IMG/VR virus record: IMGVR_UViG_3300042518_000540
Span: 1 to 20,958 of that record
Reading direction: 5' to 3' (one strand)
Source of the DNA: a virus
DNA length: 20,958 nucleotides
In this document: in pieces, positions 1 to 7,081 of the stretch
Layout of the letters: each line of letters starts with the position of its first letter
Position numbering within the stretch: position 1 is the stretch's first letter
Made by a program: the position numbers and the translations under genes
Notes under the pieces: model-generated
Database searches by the model: none
Told to the model about the DNA's origin: nothing
What the model saw: the letters and a program-made list of their open reading frames with translations, nothing else

Positions 1-1733
1 TAACTTATAGGAAACATTTTTTTAACATCTAATAAGTCTGCCAATCTTACAAGTTTTTTTGTCTTGCATTGTAATATTTTTAATATTGGTTTTAGATCCG
101 TTTCTCCTATAACTAAAAATGCTGAATATATTTGTAATTCTTGTTTTTGATTAGCAGTAATTAAATTTTGAGAAATATCAACAATTTCTTGCTGGGTCAA
201 TCCTGCTGAACGCAAAGCTAATGTTACAGCCTGAGTTAATGCATTTTCTATCAACAAAGTTTTAAGTAACCCGCTTGGTTTTCCAAATGTACTAATTTCA
301 TTTAAATTCAATGCTCTTCCTAAGTTAGTCAAGTCTTGTCCAAATGCTTGTGTTGATAAACTGACTCCAGTAATGTCACCGGTAATTAAATCATTCATAT
401 TACTGAATGTACCTTCTAGGAAGTTAACTGAGTTTCTTAAAGAAAAAATTGCTTTGTTAGATTGTTCAATAAACCCATCTAAGTTTAAAAATTGTGTAGC
501 ATAATTTTTATATTCGGGATTTTCATCAAGCGGGCTTGAACCTTGCCAATTGAAAACATTCCATGCTTGTAAAGCAAGACAACGTAAAAAGCCCCATTGT
601 GTCACAGAATAATTATTGTTATCGGTATTGTAGGGAAACCAAGTTGCTTCTTGTCCTTGACCAACATCACCTTCAATAGCATATCCGCTCGTCGCTTGAC
701 CTTGCCATACATTACTTGGATCATTAACAAGATATGTCGGTGGTAGACTATTTGATAATGCCGGTATTCTACTTTGTCCCATCGCTAACAAATTATCATA
801 TGTAGCCTTGTCAATGTTAGAATTATAATAAGTTAGATTATTTACATAAAATCTAAACGTATAATCTGTAAAATTCATGTATTCAGCAACATCAGGTGTA
901 TAATTTAAACACCATTTACCTGGTGCGCCTGTGTCTGGGTCTAAGAAATATACCTGCCATTGGCTGCCTGGAGTGTTGCCATCACCGGAAATCAAATTAC
1001 CGATATAAAATTGTAATGATGATGCCTTGCCTTTTCCTTCTATAGGATAATTTAATCCACTACCGTTGGATCTAATCATCGTGCCGACACTATAACCTAA
1101 TTTTTTAACTTGACCTTGTTTATATCCTGGTATAGCAGGTTCTGTTACAGTACATTGAAATACTGTACCTACATCATTATTCGGGGCACCAAAAGGCATA
1201 AAATTAGTAACGATGCCTGTATCTGGATTAGGTTGCACAGCAATCACATACTGTGCATTTTTCTTCATATCTTCACTGAATGGTGGTTGCCCATCTATAT
1301 CTTGTAAAGCCCAATCAGTGTCGCCGATTTCTGTAATTTCAAATCTGGCACCAAGTCCCGTCATTTGACTGCTGGGCAATATGACTGCCATATCATCAGT
1401 TACAAAATAATTTCTAGGAATTATTCCGCCCCTATTAATTTTTTTAACTGTTAATATACCTAGATAATTTGTTATTCCAACTAAATCAGCAACTACTTCA
1501 GTAGGATTTAATCCATCTTCACTAAAACCATTACTATAATATGCTGCTTGAATTGCCTGAGTCGCCCAAGATAGACATGTGTCATTGATGATTGATCCAG
1601 GAGTATACTCGCTATTTGTTTTACTAGATCCAATTAGTCGTTGGGCAACAGGATTGATACTTAAGCCTTCATTAAGTATCATTGAGGCTGTAACATTTAT
1701 ACCTAAGGGGCTTTGTATACCTGTATCTGACAT
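1..1733 (-). CDS. Large phage virion protein, function unknown (C-terminus beyond window)
   Basis: An open frame runs from ATG (1733-1731) to the left edge without a stop, giving about 577 residues; the 3' end is missing. The protein starts MSDTGIQSPLGINVTAS. I see no signal peptide or membrane segment. It is rich in Asn, Gly, Thr and aromatic residues in the first 400 positions. A Pro-rich stretch (IPALSNSLPPTY) lies near residue 320, and the part after about residue 430 looks more helical (for example FGKPSGLLKTLL near 485). The start follows the stop of the PAAR gene by three bases, so the two are probably co-translated. The PAAR neighbour and the phage context suggest a baseplate or tail-associated structural protein. 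That is inference from context: I do not recognise the family. It could also be a neck or other virion protein. Confidence 0.75.
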   Translation of the reverse strand, partial: MSDTGIQSPLGINVTASMILNEGLSINPVAQRLIGSSKTNSEYTPGSIINDTCLSWATQAIQAAYYSNGFSEDGLNPTEVVADLVGITNYLGILTVKKINRGGIIPRNYFVTDDMAVILPSSQMTGLGARFEITEIGDTDWALQDIDGQPPFSEDMKKNAQYVIAVQPNPDTGIVTNFMPFGAPNNDVGTVFQCTVTEPAIPGYKQGQVKKLGYSVGTMIRSNGSGLNYPIEGKGKASSLQFYIGNLISGDGNTPGSQWQVYFLDPDTGAPGKWCLNYTPDVAEYMNFTDYTFRFYVNNLTYYNSNIDKATYDNLLAMGQSRIPALSNSLPPTYLVNDPSNVWQGQATSGYAIEGDVGQGQEATWFPYNTDNNNYSVTQWGFLRCLALQAWNVFNWQGSSPLDENPEYKNYATQFLNLDGFIEQSNKAIFSLRNSVNFLEGTFSNMNDLITGDITGVSLSTQAFGQDLTNLGRALNLNEISTFGKPSGLLKTLLIENALTQAVTLALRSAGLTQQEIVDISQNLITANQKQELQIYSAFLVIGETDLKPILKILQCKTKKLVRLADLLDVKKMFPIS

Positions 1734-1736
1734 ATG

Positions 1737-2018
1737 TTATGGAACGAAAACGTTCTCGCTTCCTTCAACAATTTTATGACCGCAATTATTTTTGCTATCA
1801 ACACGTACAACAGGTTTATTCTCAGCAAAAACACTAGGGCTACCATCTGTAGTGACTGCATTTTTATGAATGCTAGGCGAAGGAGGACTATGCGGGGTAA
1901 TTTTATTAGGATGTGTCGCTACTGGTTTGTTATTAGCAAAAACTGTATTACATCCCTGTTGTAATACTCCACCTGTTGTATTTTTGTCCCCTTTTCTACT
2001 GAGTTTTTTTCCGGACAT
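1737..2018 (-). CDS. PAAR-domain protein, probable tail spike tip
   Basis: This 93-residue protein has the PAAR pattern over its whole length: an N-terminal RKGDKNTTGGVL, two similar hairpin-like halves (NTVFANNKPVATH at about 24-36 and PSVFAENKPVVRV at about 61-73) and a final CGHKIVEGSENVF. His36, His43, His51, Cys79 and His81 are candidates for the His/Cys zinc site at the tip. In known systems PAAR proteins cap the central spike of contractile tails (T4 gp5.4) and type VI secretion systems and sharpen it for membrane piercing. The start ATG has AAGGA directly upstream and lies four bases after the preceding stop, so it is probably translationally coupled. The length fits a bare PAAR cap with no effector fusion. 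It supports a contractile-tailed (myovirus) assignment. Confidence 0.88.
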   Translation of the reverse strand: MSGKKLSRKGDKNTTGGVLQQGCNTVFANNKPVATHPNKITPHSPPSPSIHKNAVTTDGSPSVFAENKPVVRVDSKNNCGHKIVEGSENVFVP

Positions 2019-2022
2019 TTCC

Positions 2023-2325
2023 TTATCCTAGTAATACTTTCTTACCAGGCACTTGTAAACCAGTCGTTGCTTCAATGTACTTCGTCTTTACATTATCGTC
2101 AGTTTGCGCTACTAGTGCTAGGCTACTAGTATTTAGTCTGACATTTTCTCGGTTATTATACGTAAACAAACTTGGGACTAATCCAAGACCACCTTGCGGG
2201 CTAGGACCAATACTGACTGGTTCTGAAATAGTATAGTGTGTATCTGACACAGCAACTACTTTAGCAATCAATTCTTCTCCGCTATTGAGCTTGAATGTAT
2301 AAATCTCGTCTTTTGTGATATCCAT
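2023..2325 (-). CDS. Small phage protein, possible Sm-like fold
   Basis: This is a 100-residue soluble protein of unknown function. The N-terminal half (YTFKLNSGEELIAKVV, then alternating short strands with SEPVSIGPSP) resembles the strongly bent beta-barrel of Sm/LSm-like proteins, where a strand carrying SGEE leads into a second strand. The C-terminal part contains YIEATTGLQVP. I cannot identify nucleic-acid-binding residues, so RNA binding should not be assumed. The ATG lies one base after the glutaredoxin stop, and the ribosome binding site GAGG is inside the end of that gene, so translation is probably coupled. The PAAR gene follows after four bases. Its position between glutaredoxin and PAAR fits either a virion accessory or a regulatory protein. 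The gene call is secure; the fold call is weak. Confidence 0.72.
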   Translation of the reverse strand: MDITKDEIYTFKLNSGEELIAKVVAVSDTHYTISEPVSIGPSPQGGLGLVPSLFTYNNRENVRLNTSSLALVAQTDDNVKTKYIEATTGLQVPGKKVLLG

Positions 2326-2326
2326 C

Positions 2327-2557
2327 TTATTTTACCTCATTGAAATATTTTATCAAATCGTCATGTCCACCGATAAGTTTATCATCCAAAAATATCTGCG
2401 GTACTGATCGTGCTGTGGGTACACTTTCTAATAGTTGTTCTTTAGTCCAACCAGTACCAATCTTGCGTTCTTCGTACTTGATGCCTTTTTGTTCTAATAA
2501 TCTTTTGGCTAGGTCACAATAGCCGCAAAAATCCTTGCTCCATATTACTGCTTGCAT
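2327..2557 (-). CDS. Glutaredoxin, likely reductant for ribonucleotide reductase
   Basis: This 76-residue protein matches a minimal glutaredoxin/NrdH-like thioredoxin fold. It has a redox motif CGYC at residues 11-14 after the first strand, the cis-proline motif SVPQIF (Pro53) after helix 2, and the GG turn (63-64) followed by a helix. Such proteins pass electrons from glutathione or thioredoxin reductase to the C-terminal cysteine pair of NrdA. The glycine in CGYC differs from the CPYC of E. coli Grx1 and Grx3 and may change the redox potential. The ribosome binding site AAGGAG is strong and well spaced before ATG. The gene lies 24 bases after nrdB, so the reductase and its reductant are encoded together. 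It could serve other host or phage disulfides as well. Confidence 0.92.
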   Translation of the reverse strand: MQAVIWSKDFCGYCDLAKRLLEQKGIKYEERKIGTGWTKEQLLESVPTARSVPQIFLDDKLIGGHDDLIKYFNEVK

Positions 2558-2581
2558 ATATTCTCCTTATTACTTTATATA

Positions 2582-3682
2582 TTATAATGACGGTAGGTCG
2601 TCATAATTTAGTTGATCGCTCATGACACCAATCACATAATTAGTGCTTTCGTTTTCCTGCAATGCTGTTTGTTTTTTGCTAGTATCACTATGCTTATTGA
2701 ACCAAGGGATCGGGGTGATCTTTGGTGCATGATGTTGGTACTTGATACCAATTTCTTTGAGTGCTGTGGCGGCTGTATAATCAACGAAATCTTTTAGAAT
2801 GTTTGCGTTCAATCCAATAACATTACCCTTGCTGAACAGATAGTCTGCCCAATCTTTTTCTTCACGGATAACGTCCATATACATTTGATATACTTCACTT
2901 TCGCATTGTTCTTTTGCCTTTGCGAAACGACTATCTTCTTTGACAACTTGATTGATCAACCAAGCAGTCCATTCCTTGTGTAGTAACTCGTCTTGTAATA
3001 TCAAACTAATAATATTGCCATTACCGATAAACAACTTATTCTCAACCATTGCTAGGCTTGTAGCAAAACTTACCATGAAGCGGAACGCCTCTAGTGCGTA
3101 ACTTGCGTTGAGTGCTAACCAAATTGCTTTGATATGTTCGCTTTCTTTTACCTTCTCGCCAGCTTCTACTCGACAGTTGAGTAGATGTAAGTCATCATAA
3201 TACTTACCAACACTACTTGCCATATCAACGATTTCTTTTGTATCGTGTATGCTATTGAAAACATCTTTAGGCACATTATAGATATTGCGAATGATGTGGC
3301 TGTAACTACGGCTGTGAATATTAGTCTCAAAGAATGTCCAGTTGTAAACGAGTGCTTCTAATTCTGGCAATGAAATTACTGGCGTGAATATCTGACTAGG
3401 ACCACGACCTTGTAAACTATCAAGCGCAGTCTGGCGTAATAAATTACTAGTAAAGATATGCTTTACTGCTTCGCTACTTTCTTTAAAATCATTTGCGTCT
3501 TTTGTTAGTGAAACTTCTTCTGGAACCCAAAAGAAACCTCTTGCTGTTTGTTCTAGTTTCTGTAGTTTGTTATATTTTACTTCTTCAAATCTTTGAATGG
3601 TTACTGGACCTTTTGGATCCAAAAACATTTTGCGATTCAAATAATCAGTTTTAGTTTTTAAATTATATTGTTCTTTACTCAT
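2582..3682 (-). CDS. nrdB: Class Ia-type ribonucleotide reductase, small (radical) subunit
   Basis: The 366-residue protein aligns along its whole length with E. coli and T4 NrdB as I recall them. This subunit carries a di-iron centre and a stable tyrosyl radical that is passed to NrdA to start reduction of ribonucleotides. Visible equivalents are Trp52 (FFWVPEE), iron ligands Asp88 (LDSLQG), Glu119, His123, Glu198 (ALEAFRF), Glu232 and His235 (DELLH), radical Tyr127 (HSRSY) and C-terminal transfer Tyr349 (NYVIG). Between Glu119 and His123 there is one residue more (ETNIH) than in E. coli (ETIH). The C-terminal acidic tail ending DDLPSL fits the NrdA-binding peptide. The ATG has AGGAAAG upstream and overlaps the end of the oxygenase gene by 8 bases, indicating tight coupling. 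Confidence 0.96.
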   Translation of the reverse strand: MSKEQYNLKTKTDYLNRKMFLDPKGPVTIQRFEEVKYNKLQKLEQTARGFFWVPEEVSLTKDANDFKESSEAVKHIFTSNLLRQTALDSLQGRGPSQIFTPVISLPELEALVYNWTFFETNIHSRSYSHIIRNIYNVPKDVFNSIHDTKEIVDMASSVGKYYDDLHLLNCRVEAGEKVKESEHIKAIWLALNASYALEAFRFMVSFATSLAMVENKLFIGNGNIISLILQDELLHKEWTAWLINQVVKEDSRFAKAKEQCESEVYQMYMDVIREEKDWADYLFSKGNVIGLNANILKDFVDYTAATALKEIGIKYQHHAPKITPIPWFNKHSDTSKKQTALQENESTNYVIGVMSDQLNYDDLPSL

Positions 3683-4271
3683 TTTTTTCTTTCCTAAATC
3701 TTAAACCAAAAATAATACGTAAATTGTTATTTACTTTTTCTGTTACTTTTTCTACCCAATGTCCCTCATCATTACTATAAATAATTAACCTATTGGGTAT
3801 TGGCAAATATGATCCGTGATTAAAACAAAGACTGCCTCCCCATTCTTTGTTCCAATCTTTGTTACAGAAAAGGAACGCTTTATATATTTTACTTAACTCC
3901 TCTGCTGTCGTTGAGGGGAATCTTCTATCTTTATGCTTAGGTACCTCATATCCTTTAATTTGATACATAAAATATAAGTTTACCAAATCTTGCTTGGTTA
4001 AACTATCATCGTGCGTTGCTACCACAGTGCTAATTTGATTTACAATTGAACTTATTTGATTTCCCAAAATATATGAAGGCATTGTTAAATCACCATTTAT
4101 ATCGTTATAGGAAAAGTCCCATGCTGTTTTATCTTTAGTATAAAATTTTGCTATTGCGTTGTTTACTCCTTTTGTAGCAATATTATAACTTTCTTGTGAT
4201 TTTTTATACGCAATATTTTGCAACCACTCCAATTCATTAGGTGACAAAAAATTATCCCGAACAATTAACAT
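3675..4271 (-). CDS. 2-oxoglutarate/Fe(II)-dependent oxygenase (prolyl 4-hydroxylase-like)
   Basis: This 198-residue protein has the signature of the 2OG-Fe(II) oxygenase superfamily on a double-stranded beta-helix: an HxD iron motif at His113 and Asp115 (KHKDRRF), a GGSLCF strand near 145-150, the distal iron ligand His171 (EGHWVEKV) and Arg185 (NNLRIIFG) for the 2-oxoglutarate carboxylate. The N-terminal VRDNFLSPNELEWLQ is typical of prolyl 4-hydroxylase-like members. The reaction couples decarboxylation of 2-oxoglutarate to hydroxylation; the substrate (protein, nucleic acid or small molecule) cannot be told from the sequence. Such oxygenases are common in T4-like cyanophages. The gene starts one base after nrdA ends and overlaps nrdB by 8 bases, so it will be made with the reductase. 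I see no clear ribosome binding site, consistent with re-initiation after nrdA. Confidence 0.9.
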   Translation of the reverse strand: MLIVRDNFLSPNELEWLQNIAYKKSQESYNIATKGVNNAIAKFYTKDKTAWDFSYNDINGDLTMPSYILGNQISSIVNQISTVVATHDDSLTKQDLVNLYFMYQIKGYEVPKHKDRRFPSTTAEELSKIYKAFLFCNKDWNKEWGGSLCFNHGSYLPIPNRLIIYSNDEGHWVEKVTEKVNNNLRIIFGLRFRKEKNE

Positions 4272-4272
4272 A

Positions 4273-6588
4273 TTATAATTTGCAACTCTCGCAATATTCT
4301 TCGCTGACTTGTTCTACTACAGGCTGAACATTTTGTTGTATTTCTTCAGTTACCTTCGCGCCAGCTTTATTGATTAGGCTATAGTAGAAAGTCTTTAGAC
4401 CCCACTGATGCGCTAACATCAAATTCTTCGCTATCAATGTTGAAGGGACTTTACGCCCTTCAAAGTGTGCAGGATTATAGAATGTGTTAGTACTAATACT
4501 TTGATCGACATATGCCGCTAATACTGCCGCTGTTTTCAAGTATCCAGCACAATCAGTTTGATCCCACATGAGTTGATATTTATTCTTCAACTTGTTGTAT
4601 TCGGGTACAACTTGTGTAAAACTTCCAGCCTTGCTTTCTTTTGTGCTAATCAATGACATAGGCAATTCAATGCCGTTCGTGCTGTTGATTACCACACTTG
4701 AACTTTCTACAGGGGCGATTGCCATCAGTGTAGCATTTCTTACGCCATGTGTTTTCATCTCATTACGGAGTGGTTCCCAGTCCAGTTCAGGCTTGAAGTC
4801 TGCAAGTTTGTTGACACCTGGTGCGCGTAGCTCCCAAGGGAATTGTCCTTGACCATAACGTGTCTTATCACTGTCTACACACTTGCCACGTTCCTTAGCT
4901 AGTTCTACCGTAGCTTCGGTTAGGTAATATGCTTGATGTTCCATCCACGTTTTGACTTCTTGTAGACTATCACTCTCACCATACTTCATACCACGTTTGG
5001 CATGCCAGTAAGCAAGGTTAGTGACACCTACGCCTAGTGGTTGTATCTCATCGTTGCTCAACTTGCTTTGTATTGACAAGAAGTCCTGATAATCAAGTAT
5101 ATTACATAGGCTACGCTGTAGTATGCGACATGCTCTACGCATATCTTCTGGATTACGGAAAGCACCCCAATTGATGCTGCCCAATGTACATAGTGCTATG
5201 CGACCATCTGGATCGTCTAATCTTTTGAATGGCTTAGTTGGAAGCAATATCTCGCAACATAGATTGCTTTGATAGATCGTATGATATTCTGGATCAAACG
5301 GACCCTGGTTCATCACATTGTCAATGAATACAAGGTATATTCTTCCAGTGTCCGTTCTTTCTTTCAATATGCCGCCCTTGAACACTTCTTCAGCACTCAT
5401 GGTCTTTTTGCGTAAATCCTTACGTTTTTCATATTTGACGTAAAGTTCTTCAAACTTCTGAGTATTTGAGTAGAAAGCCTCGTATAAATCAGGAACTTCG
5501 TTGGGGTCAAAAAACGTTATATTTTCACGGTTTTTGAACCTTTTGAAGAAGAATGCTGATAGTACTACGCCATAGTCCATATGACGCACTCTAGTTTCGT
5601 CAGTTCCTTGATTATTCTTCAATACGATAAGATCGTCAAACTGATAGTGCCATATTGGGTAGAATATCGTTGCTGACGCATTGCGAATACCGCCCTGTGA
5701 GCATGAACGTAGATCACCATACCACTTCTTTAGGAATGGTATCATGCCTGTATGCATGACTTCACCGCCGCGAATAGGGCTACCTAATGGGCGCAATCTG
5801 CCAATCTCTAGACCTATGCCAGCACGTTTGCTAGCATACTTTGCCATCATCTCTCCACTAGCAAAAATACTGTCAAGATCGTCGTCACTGCGAATAAGAA
5901 CGCAACTAGAAAATTGTTTAGTAGGAGTCCCAAGACCAGCCAATACAGGAGTAGCCAAAGTAAATAATCCGTCACTGGCGCAAATATAATAGTCCTTGAC
6001 GTATCGTAGTCTTTGACTTTTTTCTTCATTATGGAAAACAGTCGCAGCGGCGACCATGTAGCGAACTTGAGGTGTCTCATAAATTTCCTTTGTAGCACGA
6101 TTGCGAACAAGATATTTCTCAATCAATTGTTCTATGGCTGCATATGAATACTGTTCATCTTTTTCATGGTCTATGAACTCATCCATCTTATTGAAATCTT
6201 CTTCAGTATACCATAATAATAAATCACTAGTATACAATCCTAACTCAACATTTTTCTTTACAATACTATATAGGCTGGGCGGGGTATAACTTCCATAAAC
6301 GTCTTTGCGTAACATGCTTAGTCTTTGCTTACCCGCTACATATTGATAATTAGTATGACCAATATCTGGATTAGTATCGCTATCAATCAAATCTACTATA
6401 GCGCGTAATGTGATTTCATCAATCTCTCTTGTAGTGATACCATCGTGAAAATGTGGTTGAGCCTTGATCTCAATCATACTTTGACTGATATCGGCTATGC
6501 CATTACAAACTTTTGCTACTTGTTGTTGCCATTTTTCAATGGCCAGAGGTTCTGATTTTCCAGATCTTTTTATTACATTTATTTTCAT
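4273..6588 (-). CDS. nrdA: Class I ribonucleotide reductase, large (catalytic) subunit
   Basis: NrdA reduces ribonucleoside diphosphates to deoxyribonucleotides for DNA replication, using the radical from NrdB. The match to E. coli NrdA, as I recall it, is full length. Counted from the ATG used here (771 residues): an N-terminal ATP-cone (about 3-90, with VIKRSGKSE), Cys229 (QFSSC) and Cys467 (ALCTLGS) as the reducing pair, Asn442/Cys444/Glu446 (SNLCCEI) as the active site, Tyr735-Tyr736 (TFYYSL) for radical transfer, and a C-terminal CESC pair (766, 769) for re-reduction by glutaredoxin. The position equal to E. coli His59 is Asp57, as in mammalian R1, so the dATP-sensing site is probably intact. 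An upstream TTG (6594) would add two residues, but it overlaps the previous stop; the ATG at 6588 with AGG upstream is preferred. Confidence 0.97.
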   Translation of the reverse strand: MKINVIKRSGKSEPLAIEKWQQQVAKVCNGIADISQSMIEIKAQPHFHDGITTREIDEITLRAIVDLIDSDTNPDIGHTNYQYVAGKQRLSMLRKDVYGSYTPPSLYSIVKKNVELGLYTSDLLLWYTEEDFNKMDEFIDHEKDEQYSYAAIEQLIEKYLVRNRATKEIYETPQVRYMVAAATVFHNEEKSQRLRYVKDYYICASDGLFTLATPVLAGLGTPTKQFSSCVLIRSDDDLDSIFASGEMMAKYASKRAGIGLEIGRLRPLGSPIRGGEVMHTGMIPFLKKWYGDLRSCSQGGIRNASATIFYPIWHYQFDDLIVLKNNQGTDETRVRHMDYGVVLSAFFFKRFKNRENITFFDPNEVPDLYEAFYSNTQKFEELYVKYEKRKDLRKKTMSAEEVFKGGILKERTDTGRIYLVFIDNVMNQGPFDPEYHTIYQSNLCCEILLPTKPFKRLDDPDGRIALCTLGSINWGAFRNPEDMRRACRILQRSLCNILDYQDFLSIQSKLSNDEIQPLGVGVTNLAYWHAKRGMKYGESDSLQEVKTWMEHQAYYLTEATVELAKERGKCVDSDKTRYGQGQFPWELRAPGVNKLADFKPELDWEPLRNEMKTHGVRNATLMAIAPVESSSVVINSTNGIELPMSLISTKESKAGSFTQVVPEYNKLKNKYQLMWDQTDCAGYLKTAAVLAAYVDQSISTNTFYNPAHFEGRKVPSTLIAKNLMLAHQWGLKTFYYSLINKAGAKVTEEIQQNVQPVVEQVSEEYCESCKL

Positions 6589-6590
6589 TA

Positions 6591-7031
6591 TCAACCTATC
6601 TTAGAGTAAAGCGGTGTTATATCGTGTTTTCTAGTTATCACAAAATCTGCGATGTTATTATTTACTACCGTATCGGGCCAGTAATTCAGCACATATTTTG
6701 CGTCATCAACTAGGACTAATACCACTTCGTTACTATTATCATCTTTTGCGTCAACTAGGTCAATGTTTTTGTTGCCCAGTAACAACAATGTGTATATCAT
6801 GCCCAGACCGCGGGCATAGTTACAATATGTGTTGTCTGATAATAATTGCCAAGGATCAGGCCAATCTTTTATAAAGTCTGTGTGCAGGTAATGATGCTGT
6901 GTTGGTACACGTTGCCAAAATCTATCTATTTCTACTGCTTGTTGATTGATAGGTAGTCTAAGAAGTTTATTGCGTAAATCGACCCAAGACCTAAGACGGG
7001 TCACGTAATCAAAAAGAAAAATGTTTGTCAC
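6591..7031 (-). CDS. Conserved-looking phage protein of unknown function
   Basis: This is a 146-residue protein that I do not recognise. The only credible start is GTG at 7031: a stop codon lies four codons upstream and the next in-frame ATG (MIYTL) is past the middle. The centre is striking: HYLHTD, then KDWPDPWQLL, then NTYCNYARGLGMIYTLLLL at about 66-84, followed by a charged linker and a strand EVVLVLVDDAKYVLNYWP. A Cys at the start of a helix after a Trp-rich segment loosely recalls transglutaminase/papain-like folds, but I see no partner histidine in the expected strand, so this is only a hint. The gene ends two bases before nrdA and lies just after two hairpins that follow the giant fibre gene. 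It is the first gene of the nrd unit. It could be a structural protein left from the fibre side. Confidence 0.7.
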   Translation of the reverse strand: MTNIFLFDYVTRLRSWVDLRNKLLRLPINQQAVEIDRFWQRVPTQHHYLHTDFIKDWPDPWQLLSDNTYCNYARGLGMIYTLLLLGNKNIDLVDAKDDNSNEVVLVLVDDAKYVLNYWPDTVVNNNIADFVITRKHDITPLYSKIG

Positions 7032-7039
7032 GCAAAATA

Positions 7040-7058
7040 CTTATCTTGTTAAGATAAG
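7040..7058 (-). terminator. Second hairpin before the nrd unit
   Basis: An 8-bp perfect stem (CTTATCTT with AAGATAAG) and 3-base loop lie directly downstream of the first hairpin. On the transcribed strand it is followed by TATTTTG, a short U-rich stretch, and then by the GTG start of the 146-residue gene eight bases after the stem. It may terminate fibre transcripts or mask initiation at that weak GTG, which has no clear ribosome binding site. Confidence 0.45.
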
Positions 7059-7059
7059 C

Positions 7060-7081
7060 CGGCAGAGATTATACTCTGCCG
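7060..7081 (-). terminator. Hairpin over the stop codon of the giant fibre gene
   Basis: An 8-bp perfect stem (7060-7067 with 7074-7081, arms CGGCAGAG and CTCTGCCG) closes a 6-base loop that contains the TAA stop of the giant fibre gene. It lacks a U-rich run directly after it, so it may be an mRNA-stabilising 3' hairpin or part of a two-hairpin terminator. Confidence 0.5.

Noticed and set aside
1110-1964. Plus-strand open frames in the left region (for example 1110-1307, 1579-1779, 1734-1964)
   Set aside because: They lie opposite the continuous minus-strand virion gene and the PAAR gene, and their translations look unlike natural proteins.
5847-6122. Minus-strand open frame of 91 codons with hydrophobic stretches inside nrdA
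   Set aside because: It is in a different frame within well-conserved nrdA sequence and has no separate signals.
6592-6594. TTG start for nrdA two codons upstream of the ATG
   Set aside because: It overlaps the stop of the preceding gene and adds only two residues. The ATG at 6588 is better placed, though the TTG cannot be fully excluded.
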